Part shown: one piece after another, positions 10,217 to 21,484 of the stretch
Numbering within the stretch: the stretch's first letter is position 1
How the letters are laid out: every line of letters begins with the position of its first letter
From: Umbelopsis ramanniana AG
Lineage: Eukaryota; Mucoromycota; Umbelopsidomycetes; Umbelopsidales; Umbelopsidaceae
Assembly: GCF_025399195.1 (NCBI RefSeq)
Contig: NW_026252095.1
Coordinates: 1-64,000, forward strand
DNA: 64,000 nt
Reading direction: 5' to 3'
Translations under genes and position numbers: made by a program
The notes under the pieces: generated by a model
Seen by the model: the letters and a program-made list of their open reading frames with translations, nothing else
Databases searched by the model: none
What the model was told of the DNA's origin: nothing

Positions 10217-11610
10217 ATGACCAGTCTTCATGAAAACGTCAACGTTATACATTGTAATAAATGCTATGAATCCTACACTCGGGGCCAACAACAAGAAGGC
10301 TTCGTCTTTACCGACTGTTGTCACATCATTTGCGCAAACTGCATGAGCGTCAGCATTTCTGGAGGTAATTTTCATGTATCATTTTGTGAGCGTAAATCAT
10401 AATTTAAGCAAGTTCAAAGAATTCCATCAAACCCCTCACAGCAGACGAATGCCCTCTCTGCAAAAGTGAATGCACATTCGTTAAGTTAGATGAAAATGTA
10501 AGCGCGAATATTCAGATCATCATTGCCCTCAATGTGCAACTCTTGACTTGCATAGAAAGATTCCCGTTGCAATAGAACGCCTCTTTGTATCTCCCATCAC
10601 ATTGATAAATGAAGCAGTACAAACGATAGAGGTAAACTACTTGAGAACAAATTATTTCCGCAAGAGGATTATTTCAGCTTAGTGTACAATACCATAGTTC
10701 CAGAATTCCAATATGCTTGGCCAGATTCAATACCAGCAGAGAAGATTGCGTGAGCAGAATACCACGTTACAAGAGCTAAACCACAGTCTTCTGGAAATGA
10801 AAAGGTAGTATTGCTATCGAACCTCTGGCCGAGGATGGACTATTGTGCTTAATTCTAACCTTATGTCTTAATTGCTAGAAAGTTAATTACACAGGAACAA
10901 CACAATGACAAGCTAAAGTACCGATACGTTAAAGACAAATTTGGCATGAGCGATTCAGTTATCCAGAATATGTCGCATATTTCGCTTAGTGGTGGTTTTG
11001 AAACGCCAGTTCAATTCGGAAACGAAGACGGTCAGACGTAGGTTGAAAATTGCTGGACGCTGTTGTCTGATGATTTAGAAGATTAGTTCTTAACAATTGG
11101 TCTTCAGAACGTTACAAGTAACTTCCACCATTGCTAGCCACTCAACAAACGCGTCACAACCTTTAAGATCGATAATGATTCAGAGAGAGAGATCGGACAT
11201 GACCTTTGAAAAGGGTCCAAGAAAGCCAATTGCTGGCGGCGATAGAAGATTATCACTTCGACCTTCGCCGTTTAGACACGGGAAACAGCTTACCAGGCAT
11301 GGAGGTCCGATCAAATATGCTGATAGCAATACATCAGCATCAAGTACCAGTGATCACATAAAGTATATAAACAGTCGGTCCAGTATATATGGGTAAGTTG
11401 TTCCATCCAATATCATTGCTTGTATGAAATTGAGTGGACAAGTGGAAGCCTGCCTCAATAACGATCCCACTGGTTGAAACCTATCTTAACTCCTTTGCAA
11501 AAATCTTTTATATGACTTGCAGATATCAAAATGTCACAAAATCACAAACAACACATTTGCAAAGCTGGCGAGACATGCAACTAGCTCATAATCAAAACAA
11601 AAATTGTTGA
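10217..11610 (+). CDS. ZIP3/HEI10/RNF212-like meiotic RING protein
   Basis: Seven exons give about 303 residues: 10217-10364, 10445-10497, 10560-10631, 10698-10804, 10879-11037, 11108-11392, 11523-11610. A RING finger occupies residues 13-65 (CNKC, then TDCCHIICANC, then ECPLCKSEC). It is followed by RLFVSPITLINEA and then FQNSNMLGQIQYQQRRL, which opens a coiled coil up to about residue 165. The tail is Ser/Arg-rich. This RING, spacer, FQ, coiled-coil order is that of the ZIP3/RNF212/HEI10 SUMO or ubiquitin ligases that mark crossover sites on the synaptonemal complex. The assignment to meiosis is by family only. The second intron's acceptor could be at 10441 instead of 10444, adding one residue; the last intron (130 bp) is long for this locus. 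Confidence 0.78.
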
Positions 11611-11709
11611 GTAGTAAATCTATTGTTTACTTGTCTATGCATAGCGGTTGTTATTATTTCTCATTAAGAGATATAAACCATGAAGGAAGTGTGGTCTCTA
11701 TTTTATCAC

Positions 11710-12454
11710 TTATTTATCTTCGGTTTTTGGGTGGATGCGATCTCCGTTGGGAAGAATAAGTTCATAAAATGCAACATCCAACCATCTTCCAAATTTGTAG
11801 CCTGAATCTTTGAATGTACCAATGTGTCTGAAGCCTAGCTTGCTATACAAATTCAGAGACACGGAATTCTCGATCGTAATGGAAGCTGGTGCAAGTGAGT
11901 CATCATATTACCATGAGTAGATAAATTACCTTGTTACTTACCAACAATAGCATGAATATCAATCTCGTCGGCTTTTTCTATGATCTTATCCATTAAAACC
12001 TTTCCTAAACCTTGTCTTCTGTGGTTGACATGAACATAGAGCGAGACTTCGGCAGAACTAGGATGCAACGAATTATAAAGGGATGGAAACATATATCAAC
12101 CAAGAAACGAATGTTCACATACGCATTGTAAGCTGGCTTATCGCGGAATGTTCCAAGAGAGCAGTAAGCAGCCACTTCTTCTTGTTCGAGTTCACCCTCT
12201 TGGTCCGATGCCTTCTTTACTGCAACTATTATTGGAAAGCCTTTGGTTTTGCAAGTTCTGAACCATTCCAAGCGGTTGTCCAGACCAACTGGGGAGTACA
12301 TGAATAATGAGGAAGAATTTAAAATCTGCTCATTGTAGATTTCCACAATCGTGGGTAGATCGGCTTCCGTCGCATCCCTAATGTAATATGAAGAATTCAT
12401 TCTCTCAATACTGTTTGAAGATAAAGAAACTATTGAGTCTAAATTTTTCCCCAT
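11710..12454 (-). CDS. GNAT N-acetyltransferase of the phosphinothricin/methionine-sulfoximine type
   Basis: Three exons (12454-12123, 12057-11942, 11885-11710) encode 207 residues. The domain begins after about 18 residues with IRDATEADLPTIVEIYNEQI. The acetyl-CoA loop is VHVNHRRQGLGKVLMDKII (R-x-x-G-x-G), and the C-terminal half reads ENSVSLNLYSKLGFRHIGTF and YKFGRWLDVAFYEL, diagnostic of the PAT/YncA family. Bacterial and yeast relatives acetylate small amines such as phosphinothricin, methionine sulfone or related amino-acid analogues; the substrate here is unknown. The first ATG of the exon is used; a Met at residue 19 (RMNSSYYIRDA) is an equally good start nearer the domain. Confidence 0.85.
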
Positions 12455-12585
12455 TTTTGTTGTTCATGTCAAATTTTACAGTGCTTGAAACGATTAAACT
12501 CAGTTCAGGTTTTGATCGCAGTGATCGATATTTTTAATACATACCAACAACGTGTGCCTGACACTTTGAACACAGCTGAAATGCA

Positions 12586-13250
12586 ATGCCTGAACACCCA
12601 AGTTATATAATCTACCAATTTTTGGATACCGTCATCAAACCTGGTGCCTTTGATAACTCCAAACATCGAGGTATCTGCCAAGTGTTAGATGCTGAGACAA
12701 GAAAATATATTGCGGAACAATTAACAGCAAAGGTTGGTGTACGGTATGCACCACTTCAGCGACTTCCTCCGGTTGCTCGGATATACGATAAACCTCAATT
12801 ACGAGAGACAACAATCTACAACGTGTACAGTATGCCGATTCTGTCACTGTTCGCTCACTTCATGCCATGGTGCATATGCTTCATCCTATGGTACCTATAA
12901 AAGACATTGACCGAGTGTATTCGGCAATGAGCGACACATCTGCTTGGATTGGAATGCCGCTGGAATGGCCAACGAGCTAAAAAAGACTAACATTACGTTC
13001 AGAGCACGTAATACAAGATTCCACAAAAGCATCCTGGCAAATACATAATGCCAGTAATTTCTACAGGATACCATGACATAACAAGCAGCCTTATACAAGG
13101 CAATGAAACGGGTACAACCCGAGAATCAAGTGCTTAATCGTTTCCCGCAATTAAAAGTTCAGCGGCAAAACCAGCAGTTTTTTCGGGTCGCTCCGACGCT
13201 TAGAGCGGCGGTCGGGAAAAATACAGTCACTAACTTCAATGACAGTTTCG
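12586..13250 (+). pseudogene. Decayed gene of unknown family
   Basis: An open frame from the ATG at 12586 has good coding texture for about 80 codons (for example DKPQLRETTIYNV) and is then continued in another frame by YADSVTVRSLHAMVHMLHP and KDIDRVYSAMSDTSAWIGMP without any intron between them. Past that, coding-like text carries on to about 13250 but is interrupted by several stops. No intron of normal length explains the frame change, so the gene looks broken in at least four places. I do not recognise the family. An error in the assembly could account for the frame change, but not easily for the stops. Confidence 0.5.
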
Positions 13251-13319
13251 GACAGTCGCGCAATTCCAAGTACGTACCTTCTACGTACCTTCAAATCAAA
13301 TCCGATACCATATAAAAAC

Positions 13320-14631
13320 TCAATGCTTGGTTTGCCACCAAAAAAATGTTAATGAGGCGATCAGGGATAGATTTTTAAGATGAAAGATTTTTGTCAAACA
13401 ATACTACAAGAACGAGATAAATAATGAAAACTTTAAAAGATACTTGGCTTCATGCTATTAGAAGCCTCGTTCATTTTGGTCACAACCTTTTTTTCTACGA
13501 ATTTATTGAGTCTCACTTAACTTTTGACATCCAGCCAAAAGTGCTCGTGAACATTTTACTTTGAAAGAATGTATTGTATCGCTTGAGGTACCCGAGGTTG
13601 TATTCTAGATAACATCCGATTTGACATATTCTCTGAAGGAAGTACACAGATTTTCCTGGGCTTTTAAAACACATGTAGAGGAAGTAAAGAACCGAAAAAA
13701 AGGGAAAAGAGCATGGCGTTTAGGAAATTTAAGCCAAAAATTCATCTCACCACCACCGTAGACGACACCTAGACACTTTGGGAAAATGCGGACTAAAACC
13801 CAAGTTAATTTGTCTGGGAAATGCTATTTGATGCAGAGTGTGTACGAGACGCTTAAATACAGAAGAATGAAAAAGAGATCTTAGAGATGTCGAGTAGTCT
13901 GAACTTATCACGGCTCGATTGTTGAATATCTTCTTTTCAACCTTCTTCGGTAAGCTATTATTGCATTCAAAGTGCTGTCAAAAGCAACCAATACATCTCG
14001 TTCCAGCAACCTTCGGGTACCCGTTCTTTCCTTTTAATTGACAACGCAAGGAAGCTTTCTCAAATGTGGTACTTCACCGACAGCCTTACCGTAAAATATG
14101 CTTGGGCAATGCATGTTAACATGAGAACTCAGCTACTCAGCTCATCTTGAGCATATAATGCAGATTTAAAGATGTTTTACGCTATCCTACATTGCTCATA
14201 AATATCAAAATTCGGGCAAATATGAGATCTGTACTATATTACTTGAAAATCCAAGTATTGTTAAGTGTAACTACATCATTTTTACTACAGTTGAGCACTG
14301 ACACTGTTGGGTGGTTTGACTTCGCTGCTCGCTGTCATGTGTCTTGAGCTATAGGCCAAGTTACCTTGTTTGGGATGCAAAGGAATCGTCCAAATGATTA
14401 AAAATTAATGTGCAGATACTCTCAATGACACTTAGGCATACACTACAAATGAAAACCTCAGTAATTCAGGTTAGGTACTTGCTTCTCCACTTCACAACCA
14501 CGTTTAGCAACATAAACATTAGAATTCATTGACGCGCTGCATTAAATCATTTTATAACAAAGGAGTAAAGGTGTACTATCATACAAGTAATGCTGCGAAT
14601 AACGCTTGTCGTAGACAGCTACAAGGCGGGA
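13320..14631. other. Intergenic, nothing recognised
   Basis: About 1.3 kb of AT-rich sequence between the decayed gene and the 3' end of SRP9. I found no conserved motif or RNA gene. A tiny two-exon reading (13713 to about 13885) could encode some 30 residues but is too short to support. Confidence 0.5.
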
Positions 14632-15175
14632 TTACTTTCTATTTTTCTTCGACTTTTTGCTCTTTCCGCTTGCTGGCTTGGATGTCGGTATGCCAGCATT
14701 TCCTTGTGGTTGCTGAGCTGTATTCTCAGGTACCTGGACAGCTACAATGTCGGAAAAAGCGTTAGGACAGAATTAATGCTTTCACCATAACGCAGTTATA
14801 ACTACCTTCGGTTGGCTCTATGTTTTGCATTTTGGACATCATAGATCTGTTGAGGCCTATGAATTTTTTTAGATCAGTCGATTGTTTAGTCTTGTACTTT
14901 ACCGCCTGAAGTGAGAATCACATTGTTAGATTTCTATTGAAAAAAGTTCAATGAGATCAAACCTTCATACCGATCGGTCGTCCGTTACTTTCAAAATCAG
15001 CTCTCCATCGATATGGCGGTACGATGAGACGTATCTTGTCTGTGGAAGATGACATTTATAAGCTCCAAGTGCAGTAAAATGATCATCAAAATGGAGCTAT
15101 CGTTACCCGTAAAGGAGATGCAATATATATATCCTCTGCCGCTTTTTGAAAATCGTCCCAGGTATCCAAATACAT
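14632..15175 (-). CDS. SRP9: Signal recognition particle subunit SRP9
   Basis: Alu-domain subunit of the signal recognition particle, which slows translation while ribosomes are brought to the ER. Four short exons (15175-15107, 15039-14971, 14905-14806, 14741-14632) join to 115 residues. The family signature is clear: MYLDTWDDFQKAAEDIYIAS, then TRYVSSYRHIDGELILKVTD across the first splice, then VKYKTKQSTDLKKFIGLN across the second. The tail is Ala/Pro/Gln-rich and ends in a lysine cluster (GKSKKSKKNRK), as in many fungal SRP9/SRP21 proteins. An in-frame stop lies upstream of the first ATG. No single exon is long, so the gene is easily missed. It is head to head with the Zn2Cys6 factor at 15492. 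Confidence 0.9.
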
Positions 15176-15491
15176 CGATCGCGAAACTACCCGTAATATA
15201 GCAGCCGTAAGATTGAAAGGGCGAAAAAAATCAGGTTGGTTTGGAGACAGTCAGTTTACTGAGCTGCTTACATCACCAAAACTCAGTCCTGAAATTTACC
15301 ATCACAAATAAGGCGGTAATAAAGTTACACAGAATCGTAAATAGAAATGCAGTGGTCGCAGTTGCAGAGAACTTCGCCTTTTCTCAACCTAAACAAACAT
15401 AAACTGCATAACACAACTTGCTTACATATATATCTTTCGCCTCTCAGCACAAGTAACAGCTTCGAGATAGCTTTTCGTACCATCAGACAAA
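15176..15491. promoter_or_regulatory. Divergent promoter region, SRP9 / Zn2Cys6 factor
   Basis: The 316 bp between the two opposed start codons hold no coding signal and must contain both promoters. Short pyrimidine-rich and TATATA stretches are present, but no specific site can be named. Confidence 0.4.
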
Positions 15492-17484
15492 ATGGGTGAA
15501 CGTAAAGGAGTTGTCCGCGAATTTCACTTTGTCGATATGGAAGACCCAAATCGTTACAAACGGCTGAAGGTCCTGCGTGCGTGCGATTTTTGTCGAAAGC
15601 GAAAAGTCAAGTTAGTGCCAAAAAGTACCACAAATCTAAAGTGATCTATACAATATGAAAAACTAACCGATTTTTACGTTTCCGTATGACAGATGCGACT
15701 TACCACAACCAAATTCTGGCACTTGTTCAAATTGTCAAAGAGCACGACAGCCCTGTACATTTTCGTCTATTCAAGCTGGTGACAACGCAAAGGAGTTGAG
15801 CGTGATGACCGAACGTACAGCTCTTGGGGCCTCTAAAGGTGTACTTTTGAAACAACTTGCTATCGCAGAGAATGATAAAGTTGACGAAAGCAATACATTC
15901 GATATAGCCTCTATCAGTAAGCGTCTGCTCACCAATTACATCTGGGATAGATCATCTCCAAGCCACAATACCAATGCTACCGGCGAACTAGTTTTACCCG
16001 CTCAAACTGGACATACTAAGCAACTTGATATGACATCGTACAAAACTACTTTCATATACCTTTTCGAGATATATTTACGCCACTTGAAGTCTTTATTTCC
16101 AGCCGCTGTCTCTGCAGACTATGATGCTGCTACGGAGAGAATATCAGTCGGACTAGTCACCTCGGTTGAAAAAGCCATGTTGGCATGTGCTGCCGCGCGA
16201 ATGTATATCGTAGAGCGAGACAATACGACCGCTGACTACTACGCGGTTTGTCGGAATCTTATCCACGAAGCCAAATCCGACATGATCAAAGAGCAAACGA
16301 TGAGTGATTCAGACCATTTTCGTACATGCTTTCATCTTAGCATATGCTATCTCTTGGTTCCTGATATACAACCAGATGATCAGTATTTACTTCACTGCAT
16401 TGAAAGACTGACTCAAATATCTCGGTCGAATTTAAATGATATCATTCCAGCGGATGACGGGGTAAGGGATGAAGAATTCATCCTCACAAAATTTTGGACA
16501 GCCTATCTACTATGCTGCTGTAAATACAAAAATGGCACTGTAGAAAGGGCCGGCAGTTTCAATGAAGTAGAAGCATTCAAACCACTTTCGTCGGACGAAA
16601 AACACGTTAAACTCAGAACGGAACACTTTGTCTTCGTCGATTTATTATCACAACTATTGAATATTAGACTCTCCGTAATGCAGCACCTAAAAAGCCAAAA
16701 GGCGACCTCGCGGGAGCATTATGATCGACTAAAAATGGCATTGAAGCGCTGGAGAAAGGCTTTACCTATCGCCTATGATACGGCATACAATATTATCGAT
16801 AGTTCCTTCGTACAGCGAAACCAAAAAGATGAGTACAACAGTTTGGCTTCCAATTACGCCGAAGCTGGTCAATATACTCTGCTTAGCTATCTCGTGTACA
16901 CTGGCACAACCATCCTACTGGAAGATTATTTGCATAGAGAGGAATGCAACACGGTTGATACGCTGAAATTGAAATTGGCTAAAACCATGATCTCTTCATT
17001 GGAAACTGCTTTGTTTGAAAAAGATATCAGTGAATCACTTTTCCTGATGACCCATCGATTGGTAACAGAAGACGCATTACATTCGCTCTTTATTGTCTTC
17101 CATGCATCTACCATACAGCTCATCAACAAAGGTAGTATGGACAAAAGATTCAAGGATGCTGTAATCCGGTCCAGTCGATCAATCAAAAACGTTATTCATT
17201 GGATGGCTCTCTGGTACAAGGAAGAAAATCTGTCTCAGTTGGAAGTAGACATCCACACTGGTTCATTACAAAAAGAAATCGAAACTCTCAGGAAAGAACC
17301 AAAGTATAGCAAAATATCACATAATCCAATACCAGATATTCCAGACGCAGTACATAATCCTGCAGCAAATGGACTGCCAGCTGCCCCTTCTTCATCTGTG
17401 ACACTACCTACTTTTTCAGCGTATGAAGTATTTCTAGGCCCAGAATCGTCGAATAACACATCACTTTCGCGCTACAATAACTGA
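15492..17484 (+). CDS. Zn2Cys6 fungal transcription factor
   Basis: Two exons (15492-15610, 15693-17484) encode 636 residues. The binuclear zinc cluster is at about residues 31-65 and is split by the intron: RACDFCRKRKVKCD, then GTCSNCQRARQPCTF, with the six Cys in the usual C-x2-C-x6-C-x9-C-x2-C-x6-C spacing. The following 550 residues are helical and resemble the middle homology region of fungal Zn2Cys6 regulators (YLLVPDIQPDDQYLLHCIER, FILTKFWTAYLLCC). A proline- and serine-rich tail may serve as activation region. Target genes cannot be read from the sequence. Confidence 0.88.
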
Positions 17485-17769
17485 AAAGTGGTTTTATATG
17501 GCTTCTACTACAGCCTCCTTTCTCAGCAGTGCTTGTATATACACCATTTAAATTAGAATGCACAGCTCGTCTGCAAGGACAGGTTTATAAAGAGTTCATA
17601 TATTCTACCATCTATATATTTTGCCTCTGAACCAATCTCAGAGCTGAAAGTACCATGTCCGCTGCGCTCTGAAGATATAATTTTCATGGACTACAGTTAA
17701 GATTAGGTTTTCGGGGGGTTCAAAGTCTTGATGGCCATAGCTGCAAGAACCTTTTTTTTTTTTTTTTTT

Positions 17770-17869
17770 NNNNNNNNNNNNNNNNNNNNNNNNNNNNNNN
17801 NNNNNNNNNNNNNNNNNNNNNNNNNNNNNNNNNNNNNNNNNNNNNNNNNNNNNNNNNNNNNNNNNNNNN
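17770..17869. other. Assembly gap (100 N)
   Basis: Exactly 100 N, a conventional placeholder, so the real gap size is unknown. It is preceded by a T-run (from 17752) and followed by TTTT, so the break probably lies in a homopolymer or low-complexity tract. Confidence 0.99.
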
Positions 17870-18984
17870 TTTTGTATACGTGTTTTATTACGCTATTTGC
17901 GGAGCAAATAGCTGAGGTTTTGGATAATCAAGAGAAAAGTGGAACGAAAAGCTCAAGGACAACTAAACAGAGGTGGTTTGCAGCTAACTGCTGTGCATGC
18001 GGCCAATGCCATAGTATTAGCCATGGTGAAAAGGAATAGTTTTTTCAGACACTGGCATTGGGCTGTCAGGAATGTAATATCTATCCAAAAGGACGCCGTA
18101 CTCATGAAAGTCTCTTATATCATCGCTACGCGCATAAGACGTTATTCGAAACTCCTCTATTTCTTCGAACCAGGAGGTAGTATAGCTGCAAGAACCAGAT
18201 GGAACCTAAAACTTCCATCCCCTAGTTAGGCTAGTCTCGTAGTGAAGGTAAAAATTGTCTCACAGAAGATCTATCGGCATTGCTTTTTAACGTCTATATA
18301 TACAAGCTAGCGCACTGCAAGATACTTGTCACTTGATAGATATCCTGCATATTGGAAGAACCGAATGCTATTATAAGTAGGAGGTTAGGACCGGATATGG
18401 ATGTAGCTCAGTACCCCTCGGATGTCCAGCGCTCAATGTCTGGCATTGGGCATAGTCAATGTGTCAAGCGATAAAGAACAGATACTATACTTCACTTGAT
18501 ATAGCCAAACGCCCTGAGAGAAATGCTAAATTTGACAGACTCTGTCATAACAACGTATAATATGCTCCAGACAGTGAAAATGTTGTCCGCTAACGGGTTT
18601 GCGTATAATATCGGAAATATTTTTAAAAGTTCAATGGTTATGTTTATCCGTGATCTTTACCACCTGCCGGCAAACTATCAGGTTCCTCAGTAGTGTCCAT
18701 TGATGATCAGCAACATACGTATATCAATCAATAGCTCCTTGACTACATAAAAAAAACCACTTGCCCCTCATTTTGCCAGTGAATTTTTGGGAATCTTTTT
18801 TTTTTTGGCTCTCTTTGAGGTCATGATTTTTTGGGGCGTTTTTCAGCAATTCTAAAATCTTTATATATTGATTAAACAAAATTAACACATGTTTTATTAT
18901 AATTGAAATTAAATAATAAAATTAACTAGTTTTTACATTTATATTACAATTTAATAATTTATAAATAAAATACAGGTATTATGT

Positions 18985-19015
18985 TTTTATAAAATAAAAC
19001 ATTTATTTTATAAAA
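18985..19015. repeat. 14-bp perfect inverted repeat in an AT-rich island
   Basis: TTTTATAAAATAAA at 18985-18998 and its exact reverse complement at 19002-19015 are separated by three bases. They lie within about 260 bp that is very AT-rich, some 280 bp upstream of the RRM gene. The palindrome could extrude a cruciform or simply reflect AT-rich composition. Confidence 0.7.
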
Positions 19016-19297
19016 TGATATAAAAATATATATTTTCTTTAAAAATAAATGTGTAATAGCAATTTGTACTACTAATAATTTATGGAATTATGTACATAAA
19101 TTTATATATCACGTCATCGCCTAGATTAGCTTTAGCCAAAATGGCCCTGGGCGGCGGCTCCCTGTCCTACAGGTTCCTTACCGAAATTCCTACACGCCAA
19201 GAGAACCGCAATTCCGCAATCAACAGACGAATACTCGACGAACGAGCAGCAACATACAGTTTCGTTAACTACATTGGCTGATTGTGGCCCTTTCACC

Positions 19298-21484
19298 ATG
19301 TCTGAAGTCAGACCTGGCGGCGATAGTTCTGACTCCATAGCTGAGATGACCAAACCACAGAATCTTCAAAATCCAGATTCGAATGCCGAAAGCTTACGAC
19401 AATCATATGCGGATAAGCATTTGCTGAAGCAATTTGATGCTAATGCACGTATTTCGGATAATGAGCAAAGTATGAAGTCTCTTCGGCAGTATCCCATATA
19501 CAACCCCGAGACAGTAAAAGATAGTGAAGCTGTTCAAAGTAGCACGGACGTGAATGCAGGATTTGCTGCGAAAGTGCATATTAGGCAGCTTTTTGTCGGA
19601 AACGTATGGCTTTTTTATAATGACATGCATCCTGGAAACGAGTTATTTATCTTCTTGATCTAGCTGCCCTTCCGAGTAAGATGGCAAGACCTCAAAGATA
19701 TGTTTAAAAAGGCTGGAGAAGTCGTTCGTGCCGACGTTGCGATAGGCTTCGATAATAGATCGAAGGGTCATGGAACGGTGCTATTTGCGAGTGTTGAAGA
19801 TGCTCGACAAGCTGCTGGTTAGTATCTTTCAGCATTAAGACTAAGCAACCACTACGCGCACTTATACCTGTGCGTCATATTTAGAGATGTTCCACAACTA
19901 TACATGGCAAGGACGTATTCTAGAAGTACGAGAGGATCGTGGCTATATCGATAATGAAATTCGCAGCGTTAACTATGGAAATACAACACATGGCCATGGA
20001 AACAACCACACAAAAGCTACTCATTCCAACACTGTCTCAATGAACCCCCAATACTATAGTAATATGTATGCGAACCAGGTTAGTAACTCTGGCTTGCGTC
20101 GAGTTTGTGATTAATTGAACCACTCTCATTTCTGTTTGCTTAGAGTCGACTTCCACCCATAAACCTTCCGAATGGGAGACAGTTGTTCGTGGGAAATGTG
20201 AGTACGGCTGTCCTTTTATGACATTATCTATTACCAAAACACTAATCTTCGCCCAATGTCTATGTGTAACAGATTCCTTTTAACTGTCAATGGCAGGATT
20301 TGAAAGATTTGTTTCGTAACGCAGGAAATATTCTGAGGGCTGATATAGCGCAAGGTCAAGATGGGCGGAGTCGAGGTTTTGGTACTGTATTATATGCTAC
20401 ACCAGAAGATGCTAGGAATGCAGTTGGTAAGTTCAATATATTACTATGAAAAATGAGCTATACCTGATCTGAGCCATATCTCCACCAAAGCAATCTACGA
20501 TGGCTACGAATATCAAGGAAGGAGACTACGAGTGTATTTCGACAAGTTCACTTCAACTGCGCCAGGATTACCTCAAGTGCAAGCCGTACCGAAGCTACGT
20601 ACACGGTTACATGATCCAATGCGCTTGCATTCGCCTCCATTTTCATCGCGTATGTCTTATCCACCAATGCCTGTACCTCCAGTAGCAGGAATGCAGATGT
20701 ACCAATCACCTCCGCATCCCAGCAATGTGCGACCGTATTTCCCGACATACACGGCCGTCAGCGAGATGATCATTCCTACGCACATGGCATTTGCTAATCC
20801 TACGATGCATGAGAGTCAGGGAATGATGGATTCGACCTTATATACCATGAATCCAATGGAGCAACCACAGCATTTTACTTCTATGCTCACTGACCCATCC
20901 ATCCATTTTGTATCAGGCGCTACTGGTTTGTCTGATGGACCTTCGACTCTCGGGATGTTAGGTAATTTGCTTATATAAAGGCATTATAGTCTACCAGCAC
21001 TCATTCATCTCTTTTCTCAGACACCGAAACTTCAGGATTTTCGTCTTACCATGGCGCTGCACATATGCATATGGATTCGGCGGCGTGGAACGACGATCAG
21101 CAACATTCTCTAATGTATAGACAGCATCCACATAGAACGCAACAAACAGAGTATTCTTGGCTTCAACCGCCAATGTCACACTCCTTTCAGCAGGAACCGT
21201 TCTTGCCAAACTCGCACACAGAGTATATAAGCAACCAAAAACAGCTTTATGGTAACTCTGCTCATGATGTTGAAACGATAAACGCCTTGACAGGATCCAT
21301 GTCTGCATTACGATTTGAGGGTACAGCTGGACTGCCCCAAAACGATGCATATGATACTCCTACAGAAAATATTAGTGCAAAGGTCGCGGCTTCTGGAAGA
21401 GGCGGTATTGTAATAAGCGATACCGTTTGGGATCGTCAAGAAGTGCCTTGGGATACACCGTTAGCAGATTCATACAAATTGTAA
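19298..21484 (+). CDS. Two-RRM RNA-binding protein (Gbp2/Hrb1-like)
   Basis: Seven exons (19298-19603, 19664-19817, 19885-20078, 20144-20197, 20273-20426, 20491-20961, 21021-21484) give 598 residues. RRM1 carries RNP2 LFVGNLPF and RNP1 SKGHGTVLF; RRM2 carries LFVGNIPF and SRGFGTVLY. In each, an intron splits RNP2 right after the VGN triplet and another splits the domain later, so the two RRMs share intron positions and look like an internal duplication. The C-terminal half is rich in Pro, Met, Gln and His, disordered, and ends VPWDTPLADSYKL. Paired RRMs with WQDLKD motifs are typical of fungal Gbp2/Hrb1 mRNA-binding proteins; an mRNA-export role is inferred. The first ATG giving a continuous frame is used. 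Confidence 0.85.

Larger units (their letters stand above)
17485..19297. other. Gene-poor stretch with assembly gap and AT-rich island
   Basis: No gene is supported. A 96-codon frame at 17939-18229 has no recognisable motif. The segment contains the N run, a 15-bp sequence repeated on either side of it, and an AT-rich island at about 18840-19100. The last 100-200 bp are probably promoter and leader of the RRM gene. Confidence 0.5.

Noticed and set aside
12083-12307. Plus-strand frame over the GNAT gene
   Set aside because: Antisense shadow of the well-supported three-exon acetyltransferase on the minus strand.
13103-13315. 70-codon frame after the decayed gene
   Set aside because: Frame disagrees with the readable decayed text and it has no recognisable features.
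13713-13885. Possible two-exon microprotein of about 30 residues
   Set aside because: Donor is weak and the product too short to judge by eye.
14529-14790. Two plus-strand frames of 66-78 codons
   Set aside because: They are antisense to the last exon of SRP9, which has clear family motifs.
17939-18229. 96-codon frame beside the assembly gap
   Set aside because: No motif and irregular composition; not supported as a gene.
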